Positions 8,821-16,413 of a stretch of DNA of 64,000 nt are shown in pieces. The translations under genes and the position numbers were made by a program. Location: contig NZ_JAMOKG010000001.1 of NCBI RefSeq assembly GCF_023656565.1, positions 688,456 through 752,455 on the forward strand, written 5' to 3'. Positions within the stretch are counted from its first letter, which is position 1, and each line of letters starts with the position of its first letter. This DNA is from Flavobacterium tyrosinilyticum (GTDB lineage: Bacteria > Bacteroidota > Bacteroidia > Flavobacteriales > Flavobacteriaceae). Below the pieces are notes generated by a model, which made no database searches, had not been told where the DNA came from, and saw nothing but the letters and a program-made list of their open reading frames with translations.

Positions 8821-10002
8821 ATGAAAACATTATTAAAAAATAAAATAGCAGTATTATTACTAATGAGTACTATATTCATTAGCTGTACTGAAACCTATAA
8901 CCTTAAGACTGATTCTTACGAGGAGGCACTTGTTGTAGAAGCAACTATAACAAATGAATTAAAAAAGCAGGAAATTAAACTAACGAAAACTGCCCGTTTG
9001 GAAGAAGAAGGAGTGCAATTAGAAACAGGTGCGAATGTTGTAGTTACCGACAACAAAGGAAACAGCTATCACTTTACTGAAAATTCAGAAAAATATATTT
9101 CTGACTCCGAGTTCAAAGCAGAACCTAACACAGAATATTCTTTAGAAATTACAACAAAAGGCGGTAAAAAATACCAATCTTCAAGTGAAGTTTTGACAAC
9201 TGAAAATCAGATTGAAAACATAGTCCCTAAAGTCGTTTCAACCCAAGAAGGAGAAGGCGTACAAATAAGTGTTGAAAGCTACGATCCTACAAATACTTCA
9301 AAATACTACAGATACGAATATGAAGAAACCTATAAAATAATTGCACCAAAATGGGGTGATAAAAAATTAATTGCTACTGGTCCACAAGAGATTGAGCTTA
9401 TCCAAAGCCCATTAGACATTCAAATTTGTTATGGCTCAAAAAAATCTGTCGATATCATTCAAACATCAACAACAAATCTACAAGAAGACCGCGTTAATTT
9501 TCCTGTTCGATTTATAAGCGACCAAGATTACATTATCAGTCACAGATATAGTATTCTAGTTCGCCAATATGTACAAAATCTTGAGGCCTATACTTTTTAC
9601 AAAACATTAAAAGAAATTTCAAGCAGCTCTAGTGTATTATCGCCTAAACAGCCTGGTTTTGTAAATGGTAATATTAAATGTGTTACCGATACTGAAAGCA
9701 AAGTAATAGGCTTTTTTGATGTGTCTTCTGTATCATCAAAAAGAATGTTTTTTAATTATGCTGACTTATATCCGGGAAGACCTTTACCTCCGTATTATGT
9801 GCCATGTATTGACGCTGAGTACAGATTCTGTTTCGGATTTGGTGATCCACCTTGCCTTGGACGACAATTAATAACAGAACTTAACAGCTATAGACTTTGG
9901 TACAGCTATAATACCAACGATTATTATACTATGGTACCTATAGAATGCGGAGACTGCACAACATTTTCATCTAACGTAAAACCTTCATTTTGGACAGAAT
10001 AA
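8821..10002 (+). CDS. DUF4249 outer-membrane lipoprotein
   Basis: A 393-residue lipoprotein. The lipobox FISC places the lipidated Cys at residue 22. The N-terminal half (TETYNLKTDSYEEALVVEAT, then Ig-like strands with TGANVVVTDNKGNSY) matches the DUF4249 family, whose genes commonly follow a TonB-dependent receptor in Bacteroidota. The C-terminal third is Cys-rich (CIDAEYRFC, GDPPCLGRQL, IECGDCTTF), which suggests disulfides on the cell surface or in the periplasm. Its role is probably that of a receptor-associated binding protein, by analogy with SusD, but this has not been shown for the family as far as I know. The last codons overlap the next gene by 13 bp. Confidence 0.88.
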   Translation: MKTLLKNKIAVLLLMSTIFISCTETYNLKTDSYEEALVVEATITNELKKQEIKLTKTARLEEEGVQLETGANVVVTDNKGNSYHFTENSEKYISDSEFKAEPNTEYSLEITTKGGKKYQSSSEVLTTENQIENIVPKVVSTQEGEGVQISVESYDPTNTSKYYRYEYEETYKIIAPKWGDKKLIATGPQEIELIQSPLDIQICYGSKKSVDIIQTSTTNLQEDRVNFPVRFISDQDYIISHRYSILVRQYVQNLEAYTFYKTLKEISSSSSVLSPKQPGFVNGNIKCVTDTESKVIGFFDVSSVSSKRMFFNYADLYPGRPLPPYYVPCIDAEYRFCFGFGDPPCLGRQLITELNSYRLWYSYNTNDYYTMVPIECGDCTTFSSNVKPSFWTE

Positions 10003-11708
10003 AGCACCTATTATTATTGTTTGTTTTAATTAGCACACAATTAGGAAACGCACAGCAAAATATTGTTGTAGACGAAACTATTTATCTTCATGCCAATGCA
10101 TCGACATTTGTATCGGGTGAGACATTATTGTATAAAATATACTGCTTAAAATCGTCTGACAAAACCATAAGCCAAATTAGTAAAATTGCCTATGTAGAAT
10201 TGGTAGACAGCGATAAAAAGAGCGTTTTTAAAGCCAAAATCAAGTTAGAAAATGCGTTAGGACAAGGAGATTATTTTATCCCGACTACTCTTAAAACAGG
10301 AAGCTACAAACTAGTTGCTTACACCAATTGGATGTTAAACAAACCTGCTTCAGAATTTTTTCAAATGGATATTAATATTGTTAATCCTTATAAAACAAAC
10401 GAAAAAACTCCAAACAGCAATATTTTAACAAGCAGTTCAAATACTGTAGAGAGTTCTGCAAATACAACAGATTTAAACCTTAGATTAAACAAAAAAGTTT
10501 TCTCTAGTCGCGAACATGTCGATTTAAAACTAGAATCTTCAAATGATAATATTAAAGAAGGCAGTTACTCTTTATCTGTTAGAAAACTAGACAACATTCC
10601 TACTCAAAATTCAATTTCGGCAACAAATTTTGCTGCTAAAGCATCAAATACTGTTGTGCTAGATGGTAATTCAAAAGCAGTGCTTCCAGAATTAAGAGGA
10701 GAGATGATATCTGGTAAAGTAGTTTCTAAAAGCGGAACAGATAAGATTCAAGATGTTACGGTTTCTTTTTCTTTACCAGGAAAATCTTTTGTTTTTCAAG
10801 TAGTAAAGACAAATTCAGAAGGACGCTTTATTTTTAGTATTGATAAAGACAATTACAATCCAAACATCATTATTCAAGTAATTGATGAACGTGCTGATAA
10901 TTATTCTATTACATTGGACGAACTTCCTAGTATAAACACAACGCAATTAGCCTTTTCGCCAAATAACAATTTATCATACACCTTTAAGGAAAGCCTTTTG
11001 GACAGAGCGGTTTCAAGTCAAATTGAAAATGCTTATATCCATAGAAAAAAGGACAACTTAGAAAAGCAAACTACCCAAGATCCATTCTATGCCACTAAAG
11101 CAAAAGAATATGTTTTGGATGATTATACAAGATTTAAAACGTTACGAGAAACAATAACAGAGGTTACAACAGAAGTATATCATAAAGAAAATAACGGAGT
11201 CATGCATCTGCATGTAACAGATCCAAGTGTCTTCCCTCAATTGCCAGATCCTGCATTAGTACTAGTTGACGGATTGCAATTGCAAAACCAAATTGATTTA
11301 TTAAAATACAACATGAAAAATATCTATAGAATCGATCTTATTGTCGGAAGATATTATGTTGGACCAAAATCATTTAACGGATTAGTAAGTTTTATAACTT
11401 TTGATAAGGATTTCGCAAGCACACAAAGCGGTTCTTCGATTCTAAAAACTACAATTTTGAGACCACAGCTTAAAAAAATCTACAACAATGTAGATTATAC
11501 AAACTTAGCTGATAATGCAAGAATTCCTGATTTCAGAAATCAATTGCTTTGGAATCCTGATGTAAAATTAAATAAGGATTCTCAAACTTCATTCTACACT
11601 TCTGATGTTGCCGGAAATTATGAAATAAGATTGGAAGGTTTTGCAAAAAACGGAACTCCAGTTTCTATTAAAGAATTAATTGAAGTAAAAGATACAGCGA
11701 CAAATTAA
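9990..11708 (+). CDS. Secreted MG2-like and plug-like multidomain protein
   Basis: A 572-residue protein with signal peptide 1-21 (cut after GNAQ). Residues about 25-132 look like a macroglobulin MG2 domain (IVVDETIYLHANASTFVSGE, ending YTNWMLNKPASEFFQMDI). Residues about 240-305 look like a carboxypeptidase regulatory-like fold. Residues about 420-475 (PALVLVDGLQ, YRIDLIVGRYYVGPKSFNG) look like the plug of a TonB-dependent receptor, yet no barrel follows. The C-terminus is Ig-like. A TTG start overlapping the DUF4249 gene gives the signal peptide; the next Met is about residue 115. It probably works with the receptor on the periplasmic or surface side; the function is unknown. Confidence 0.75.
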   Translation: MDRIKHLLLLFVLISTQLGNAQQNIVVDETIYLHANASTFVSGETLLYKIYCLKSSDKTISQISKIAYVELVDSDKKSVFKAKIKLENALGQGDYFIPTTLKTGSYKLVAYTNWMLNKPASEFFQMDINIVNPYKTNEKTPNSNILTSSSNTVESSANTTDLNLRLNKKVFSSREHVDLKLESSNDNIKEGSYSLSVRKLDNIPTQNSISATNFAAKASNTVVLDGNSKAVLPELRGEMISGKVVSKSGTDKIQDVTVSFSLPGKSFVFQVVKTNSEGRFIFSIDKDNYNPNIIIQVIDERADNYSITLDELPSINTTQLAFSPNNNLSYTFKESLLDRAVSSQIENAYIHRKKDNLEKQTTQDPFYATKAKEYVLDDYTRFKTLRETITEVTTEVYHKENNGVMHLHVTDPSVFPQLPDPALVLVDGLQLQNQIDLLKYNMKNIYRIDLIVGRYYVGPKSFNGLVSFITFDKDFASTQSGSSILKTTILRPQLKKIYNNVDYTNLADNARIPDFRNQLLWNPDVKLNKDSQTSFYTSDVAGNYEIRLEGFAKNGTPVSIKELIEVKDTATN

Positions 11709-11724
11709 AAAAATTACAACTACT

Positions 11725-11767
11725 AAAAGCCCATGTTTCAAAAAGTTAGAAACATGGGCTTTTTATT
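11725..11767 (+). terminator. Terminator of the receptor operon
   Basis: A perfect 15-bp stem (AAAAGCCCATGTTTC with its complement, 9-nt loop) followed by TTATTTTT, 16 nt after the preceding stop. It marks the end of the four-gene receptor transcript and separates it from the sigma-factor genes. Confidence 0.9.
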
Positions 11768-11829
11768 TTTCCATAGTAACGCAACCTTTTCATTCTTTTT
11801 ATACTATAGATTATAAAAGGCCAAATACT

Positions 11830-12243
11830 ATGAAAAAAGCAACACTTTTTATTTCGACAATTCTACTTGTTTTTTTATTTTCATGCAATAATGAAGCTGT
11901 AGAAACAAAAAATGCAACTCCAATAGATGAGAGCGTATATTATGATCAAGATCCGGATTGCAAAGACATCACATCTGGAACCTGCTGCGATGTAGATGGC
12001 AGGATATGGGTAGAAACAGGAACTTCATATAAATACACCTATGACTACAAAGCATTTAATGCACCATCTGACGATTATGAAATTGAATGGACTGTTATAA
12101 GTGGTTCAATAATTTTACTGAAAGGACAAGGCACAAAAGAAGCAACTTTTTACTTTAATAAAGATTTTACTAAGGGAGAAATTTCAGCATATAACAAGAA
12201 ATCTTTAGAATGTCAAAGCACTATATTAATTTCAAAATTATAG
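11830..12243 (+). CDS. Small lipoprotein upstream of the ECF sigma factor
   Basis: A 137-residue lipoprotein with lipobox LFSC (Cys at 19). The mature part is acidic, has a cluster of four Cys (DPDCKDITSGTCCDVDGR and CQSTI) and a predicted PKD/Ig-like beta fold (YEIEWTVISGSIILLKG, EATFYFN). I do not recognise the family. It is the first gene of a transcript that continues into the sigma factor 10 nt later, so it may be a sensor or ligand-binding part of the same signalling system. The gap 11771-11829 holds two G/C-AAC motifs and TATACTATAG but no clear consensus promoter. Confidence 0.75.
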   Translation: MKKATLFISTILLVFLFSCNNEAVETKNATPIDESVYYDQDPDCKDITSGTCCDVDGRIWVETGTSYKYTYDYKAFNAPSDDYEIEWTVISGSIILLKGQGTKEATFYFNKDFTKGEISAYNKKSLECQSTILISKL

Positions 12244-12253
12244 TTTTTACAAT

Positions 12254-12805
12254 TTGAATTTAGATCAGCTCATAAAAGATTGCGTTAGGCAAAACAGAAA
12301 AGCACAAGAAGAATTATACCAATTGTATAAAAACACTCTTTTTGTGCTTAGTCTGAAATATTGCCCTAATGAAGCAGAAGCGGAAGATAATCTGCATGAT
12401 TCTTTTATCGAAATCTTTACCAATATAAAAAACTACAAAGGAAACGGAAGTTTTGAAGGCTGGATTAAAAGAATTACGATCAATAAAGCCATAATGCGAT
12501 ATAAGCAATCGTACCTGCTTACTGCAATTAAAGATGATTTCTCTCAAGATGACACCGTAAATGAAAGCGAAATAGATTTTTCTCTTGACACCATTTTATC
12601 TTTTGTTCAAGAACTTCCTCATCAATACCGATTGGTTTTTAATTTATACGAACTCGATGATTATACGCATAAAGAAATTGCCACAATGTTATCCATTTCC
12701 GAAAGCACGTCAAAATCAAATTTACATCGAGCGAAACAGATTCTGAAATCAAAAATCAAATCAAAAAATACATTTTATTATTCAAAACAAAAAAATGGAG
12801 AATAA
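12254..12805 (+). CDS. ECF-type RNA polymerase sigma factor
   Basis: A 183-residue protein with the sigma-70 region 2 (AQEELYQLYKNTLFVLSLKY, EDNLHDSFIEIFTNIKNYKG, then FEGWIKRITINKAI) and region 4 (LPHQYRLVFNLYELDDYTHK, EIATMLSISESTSKSNLHRA). This is the two-region layout of extracytoplasmic-function sigma factors, which direct RNA polymerase to a small regulon. TTG is the only start that keeps region 2 whole. Its end overlaps the next gene by 11 bp, so the two are translationally coupled. The partner has an anti-sigma-like N-terminus. Likely inputs are the STN receptor upstream or the barrel of the partner. Confidence 0.9.
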   Translation: MNLDQLIKDCVRQNRKAQEELYQLYKNTLFVLSLKYCPNEAEAEDNLHDSFIEIFTNIKNYKGNGSFEGWIKRITINKAIMRYKQSYLLTAIKDDFSQDDTVNESEIDFSLDTILSFVQELPHQYRLVFNLYELDDYTHKEIATMLSISESTSKSNLHRAKQILKSKIKSKNTFYYSKQKNGE

Positions 12806-14294
12806 AACTGAAATAGGAAAAGTAATCAAAAACAAATTGGACAATTTAGACAAAAGTCCGAGTGATTTTGTATGGTCTAAAATTGAAAAAGATTTAAATA
12901 ATAAAAGACGCAAAAGAATTTTGTTTTGGCTAATTCCTAGCATTCTTACAGTTATAATTTTATCAAGCTTGCTCTATATTAATTCAGATTTTCACAAAGA
13001 AAATATAGACCCAAAAACGCCATCACAAAAAAATGCTTCTAATTCGACTAACTCTAAAAATGAAACTTTGCCAGCCAACCTGCAAAAAAAAGGATCAGAT
13101 GAAATTACCACTGTTAAAAAAACCAAGACCGTAAAACTCGTAAAACAATCCACCAAATTCGTTACATCGACTAATGAATACGAAGAATATGAAGTGGTAA
13201 AAAAATATAAAGTCATTATTAAAAAAGAACAAATCACCTCTAAACCTATAAAAACTACTGCAAAAGATCCCAATACAATTAATGCCAAAAAACCAATTGT
13301 AGCTTACAAAAAAGGTAATTCTAAAAATGGAATTGCGAAAAAAATAGCAAAATCTAGTTTCACCAAGCCGAAGAAAACTCAAAAAAAGGAAATCAATAAA
13401 ATTTCAAAAACCACTATTGTGGGAAACAAAACTCCAAAAAATGTAATTTTAGAAAAGACAATTGCAGAAAAAGATACTATAACTTATAATAATTTCAAAA
13501 AAGACCTACCAACCTCAATAATAATAGCTGAACCCAAAATGGATAGTGTTGCCAAAAAAGACAGCACAGATTTAAAGAAAAAGACAACTCCAAAACGAGA
13601 GTATAAAGAACGTAAGTATACGCCTCAAACAGCAGAGATTGAACCTGAATTTACAATTTCCGTTTTTTACGGCCCTGCGCTTTTTGGTTCTTTAAACAGC
13701 AAATCCATGATTAGTCCTAGAATGGATGATTTATCTAAAAGTCATCCTATCACCTCACATTATGGCGTTTATGTAAAAACGATGTTTGACAAAATTGGTT
13801 TCAGAGGAGGATTTTCTAAGATAAATCTAAAAACATCAACGCGATTAAATCAGAATTTAATTCCAGATTACACCAATATAAATTTAAAAACAGAAATAAA
13901 TGTAAAAGAAACATTCGGCGAATCCAACCAAGTAGATTTAGTGCAAAACCTCTCTTATTACGAACTGCCTTTAGAATTTAATTACGCAATAAAAAAAGAC
14001 GAAAGCAAAATTGGAATAGAAGCTTTTACGGGCTTTAGTTTTTTAATATTGGATAAAAACAAACTGTATTTAAAATCAGAAAATGTGTCTCAACAAAATA
14101 TAGGAGAAGCAAAAAATCTTTCAGGCGCAAATTTCTCTTATAATTTAGGTCTAGGGTTAAGTTATAAATTGACTGAACGTATTGCATTGGATATAAACCC
14201 TTTATTCAAATATTATTTAAGCACTTTCAATAAAAATGAAGAGGCTAAACCATACAGTATTTCGCTTCAATCTGGTGTTAGTTATAAATTTTAA
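12795..14294 (+). CDS. Anti-sigma-like protein predicted to span both membranes (Dma-type)
   Basis: A 499-residue protein with an unusual build. Residues 1-40 are cytoplasmic, with the motif SPSDFVWSKIEKDL seen in anti-sigma-like proteins. Residues 41-62 are a single membrane helix (RILFWLIPSILTVIILSSLLY). Residues 63-284 are a long Lys/Thr-rich, low-complexity linker suited to crossing the periplasm. Residues 285-499 look like an outer-membrane beta-barrel (FTISVFYGPALFG, then paired strands, ending SGVSYKF with terminal Phe). This matches the dual membrane-spanning anti-sigma factors described in Bacteroides. It would hold the ECF sigma factor inactive and sense the outer membrane directly. 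Overlap with the sigma gene supports the pairing. The linker also creates spurious reading frames on the other strand. Confidence 0.82.
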   Translation: MENKTEIGKVIKNKLDNLDKSPSDFVWSKIEKDLNNKRRKRILFWLIPSILTVIILSSLLYINSDFHKENIDPKTPSQKNASNSTNSKNETLPANLQKKGSDEITTVKKTKTVKLVKQSTKFVTSTNEYEEYEVVKKYKVIIKKEQITSKPIKTTAKDPNTINAKKPIVAYKKGNSKNGIAKKIAKSSFTKPKKTQKKEINKISKTTIVGNKTPKNVILEKTIAEKDTITYNNFKKDLPTSIIIAEPKMDSVAKKDSTDLKKKTTPKREYKERKYTPQTAEIEPEFTISVFYGPALFGSLNSKSMISPRMDDLSKSHPITSHYGVYVKTMFDKIGFRGGFSKINLKTSTRLNQNLIPDYTNINLKTEINVKETFGESNQVDLVQNLSYYELPLEFNYAIKKDESKIGIEAFTGFSFLILDKNKLYLKSENVSQQNIGEAKNLSGANFSYNLGLGLSYKLTERIALDINPLFKYYLSTFNKNEEAKPYSISLQSGVSYKF

Positions 14295-14312
14295 AAATAT
14301 TTTTAAAATATT

Positions 14313-14338
14313 GTAACTTTTTTGATACTCCTTACGTA
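14313..14338 (+). promoter_or_regulatory. Possible ECF-type promoter before rpoD
   Basis: GTAAC (14313-14317) and CGTA (14335-14338) are separated by 17 nt, a spacing and motif pair reminiscent of ECF-dependent promoters. ATCATTTG at 14341-14348 is a near match to TAnnTTTG, so a normal promoter is an alternative. Confidence 0.3.
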
Positions 14339-14376
14339 TAATCATTTGTACACTTTAAAAATAGGGAGACAACAAC

Positions 14377-15240
14377 ATGAGACAACTTAAAATCACCAAG
14401 CAGGTAACTAATCGTGAAACTGCATCGTTAGATAAATATCTACAAGAAATTGGAAAAGTTGACCTAATTACCGCTGATGAAGAGGTAGAATTAGCACAAA
14501 GAATAAAGGCTGGTGATCAAAGAGCTTTAGAAAAACTAACAAAAGCCAACCTACGTTTCGTAGTATCTGTGGCTAAACAATATCAAAATCAAGGATTAAC
14601 TCTTCCGGATTTAATTAATGAAGGAAACTTAGGTTTAATTAAAGCGGCTCAACGTTTTGATGAAACTCGTGGTTTCAAATTCATTTCTTACGCTGTATGG
14701 TGGATTCGTCAATCGATTCTTCAAGCTCTAGCTGAACAGTCTCGTATTGTACGTTTACCATTAAATAAAATTGGTTCTATCAATAAAATCAACAAAATGT
14801 ATGCGTTATTAGAGCAATCTAACGAACGTCCGCCTTCTGCTGAAGAAATTGCAAAAGAACTTGATATGACTGTAAATGACGTAAAAGAGTCTATGAAAAA
14901 CTCTGGACGTCACCTATCTATGGATGCTCCTCTTGTTGAAGGAGAAGATTCTAACCTTTATGACGTATTACGTTCTGGCGAATCTCCAAATCCAGATAGA
15001 GAATTAATTCACGAATCTCTTCGTACTGAGATCGAACGTTCTTTAGAAACATTAACTCCAAGAGAGGCAGATGTTGTACGTTTGTATTTCGGACTTGGCG
15101 ACCAACACCCAATGACTCTTGAAGAAATTGGTGAAACTTTCGATCTAACTCGTGAGCGTGTTCGTCAGATTAAAGAAAAAGCAATCCGTCGATTGAAACA
15201 CACTTCTAGAAGTAAAATCCTTAAAACTTATTTAGGATAA
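14377..15240 (+). CDS. rpoD: Primary RNA polymerase sigma factor (RpoD type)
   Basis: A 287-residue sigma-70 factor, short because Bacteroidota primary sigma factors lack region 1.1. Region 1.2 ([17 protein letters not shown]), region 2 ([50 protein letters not shown]), region 3 and region 4 ([20 protein letters not shown]) are all present. It recognises the TTG/TAnnTTTG promoters seen throughout this window. It starts 82 nt after the dual-membrane protein gene and ends before a strong hairpin. Confidence 0.97.
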   Translation: MRQLKITKQVTNRETASLDKYLQEIGKVDLITADEEVELAQRIKAGDQRALEKLTKANLRFVVSVAKQYQNQGLTLPDLINEGNLGLIKAAQRFDETRGFKFISYAVWWIRQSILQALAEQSRIVRLPLNKIGSINKINKMYALLEQSNERPPSAEEIAKELDMTVNDVKESMKNSGRHLSMDAPLVEGEDSNLYDVLRSGESPNPDRELIHESLRTEIERSLETLTPREADVVRLYFGLGDQHPMTLEEIGETFDLTRERVRQIKEKAIRRLKHTSRSKILKTYLG

Positions 15241-15244
15241 CAAT

Positions 15245-15315
15245 ATTAAATTTCAATATTTAAAATCCCAAATTCCAATCTAATTGTGATTTGGAATTTA
15301 TAACTTGGAATTTTA
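15245..15315. repeat. AATTCCAA-rich dispersed repeat
   Basis: AAATTTCAATATTT is followed by CCAAATTCCAAT and, after a short centre, by TTGGAATTT twice, so it can fold on itself. A very similar block sits at 34334-34420. It has no coding potential. Confidence 0.6.
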
Positions 15316-15362
15316 CCCCAAACAACAGTTTGATTGACTGTTCGTTTTTTGATTGATGATTG

Positions 15363-15392
15363 AAACTCCGGCTGATTACCGGAGTTTTTTAT
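15363..15392 (+). terminator. rpoD terminator
   Basis: A perfect 9-bp stem (AAACTCCGG with CCGGAGTTT, loop CTGATTA) followed by six T. It lies 120 nt after the rpoD stop, beyond the AATTCCAA repeat. Confidence 0.85.
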
Positions 15393-15409
15393 TTTTTATT
15401 ATTTAGTTG

Positions 15410-15652
15410 AAATGTTTGTAACGCAGAGTACACAAAGTTTTTACGCAAAGTTCGCTAAGATTTTATTTAAGTATCTGTCGAAAGCCAAAGTTCACAAAGC
15501 TTTGTGAACTTTGGCTTCTCAAATAATTTCAAACAGAAACTTTGTGAACTCTGCGTAAAAGCTTTGCGCTCTTTGCGTTTAAATCATTAACTACAGCATA
15601 AAAAAACTTAGCGCACCTTGCGTAATTCTTTGCGCTCTTTGCGGTTAAAAAA
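15410..15652. repeat. TTTGCG-rich dispersed repeat with a 36-bp perfect palindrome
   Basis: This part of the 448-bp gap between rpoD and rpe is full of AACGCAGAG, ACGCAAAG, TTCACAAAG and CTTTGCG words in both orientations. Its core, 15482-15517, is a perfect 36-bp palindrome (18-bp arms, AAGCCAAAGTTCACAAAG and complement). GCGCTCTTTGCG occurs twice towards the right end. A shorter member of the same family lies at 42682-42770. There is no open frame of note. The right end touches the rpe promoter. Confidence 0.75.
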
Positions 15653-15663
15653 ATTTATCTTTG
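15629..15663 (+). promoter_or_regulatory. rpe promoter
   Basis: TATCTTTG (15656-15663) is a good -7 box. A TTTG at 15629-15632, 23 nt upstream and inside the repeat, could serve as the -33 element. The rpe ATG follows 25 nt after the -7 box. Confidence 0.5.
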
Positions 15664-15688
15664 CAATAAAAACAACACATACTACAAA

Positions 15689-16351
15689 ATGAAAAATACA
15701 CTTATTGCTCCTTCAGTTCTTGCTGCCGATTTTGGTAATTTACAGCGTGATGCAGAAATGCTTAACAACAGTCAGGCAGATTGGTTTCATATCGATATTA
15801 TGGACGGCGTTTTTGTTCCGAATATCTCTTTTGGAATGCCAGTCTTAGAAGCAATTTCAAAACATGCAAAAAAATATATTGATGTACATTTAATGATTAT
15901 TGACCCAGATCGATACATTAAAACTTTTGCCGATTTAGGAGCAAATGGATTAACAGTGCATTATGAGGCTTGCACACACTTGCACAGAACACTTCAAGCC
16001 ATTAAAGCAGAAGGAATGAAAGCTGGCGTTGCCATGAATCCGCATACCAATGTTGATTTACTAGAAGACATTATTAACGATATTGATGTGGTTTGCATTA
16101 TGAGCGTAAATCCTGGATTTGGAGGACAATCATTCATCGAAAACACTTACGATAAAGTAAAGAAACTAAAAGCGCTTATTACACGTAAAAATGCTTCAAC
16201 ACTAATCGAAATTGACGGCGGTGTAACAAGCAAAAACGCTAAACAATTAGTAGAAGCTGGTGCAGATGTTTTAGTTGCTGGAAGCTTTGTTTTTAAAGCC
16301 GAGAATCCAACGGAAACAATTGCAGAACTAAAAGCTCTTACTGCTTTTTAA
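15689..16351 (+). CDS. rpe: Ribulose-phosphate 3-epimerase
   Basis: A 220-residue TIM-barrel enzyme of normal length that interconverts ribulose-5-phosphate and xylulose-5-phosphate in the pentose phosphate pathway. Visible signatures: APSVLAADFGNL at the N-terminus, FHIDIMDGVFVPN (metal and catalytic His/Asp), VHLMI, SVNPGFGGQSFI (phosphate loop) and EIDGGV (second catalytic Asp). It stands alone between a repeat and a bidirectional terminator shared with the convergent glutaminase gene. Confidence 0.97.
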   Translation: MKNTLIAPSVLAADFGNLQRDAEMLNNSQADWFHIDIMDGVFVPNISFGMPVLEAISKHAKKYIDVHLMIIDPDRYIKTFADLGANGLTVHYEACTHLHRTLQAIKAEGMKAGVAMNPHTNVDLLEDIINDIDVVCIMSVNPGFGGQSFIENTYDKVKKLKALITRKNASTLIEIDGGVTSKNAKQLVEAGADVLVAGSFVFKAENPTETIAELKALTAF

Positions 16352-16370
16352 ACTTTCAAAAAAACAACAA

Positions 16371-16402
16371 AAAAAAGTCCAAAAATAATTTTGGACTTTT
16401 TT
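16371..16402. terminator. Bidirectional terminator between rpe and glsA
   Basis: A 14-bp stem (AAAAAAGTCCAAAA with its complement, 4-nt loop) has A-runs on the left and T-runs on the right, so it works for both convergent genes. Confidence 0.85.
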
Positions 16403-16413
16403 TTACTTCAAAC

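Noticed and set aside
12992..13382. Two reading frames of 95-98 residues on the minus strand
   Set aside because: They are shadows of the Lys-rich linker of the anti-sigma-like protein; the products are Phe/Tyr-rich and have no start signal.
15410..15652. CRISPR array
   Set aside because: The repeated words vary in spacing and orientation and form inverted repeats; no constant repeat-spacer pattern occurs here or elsewhere in the window.
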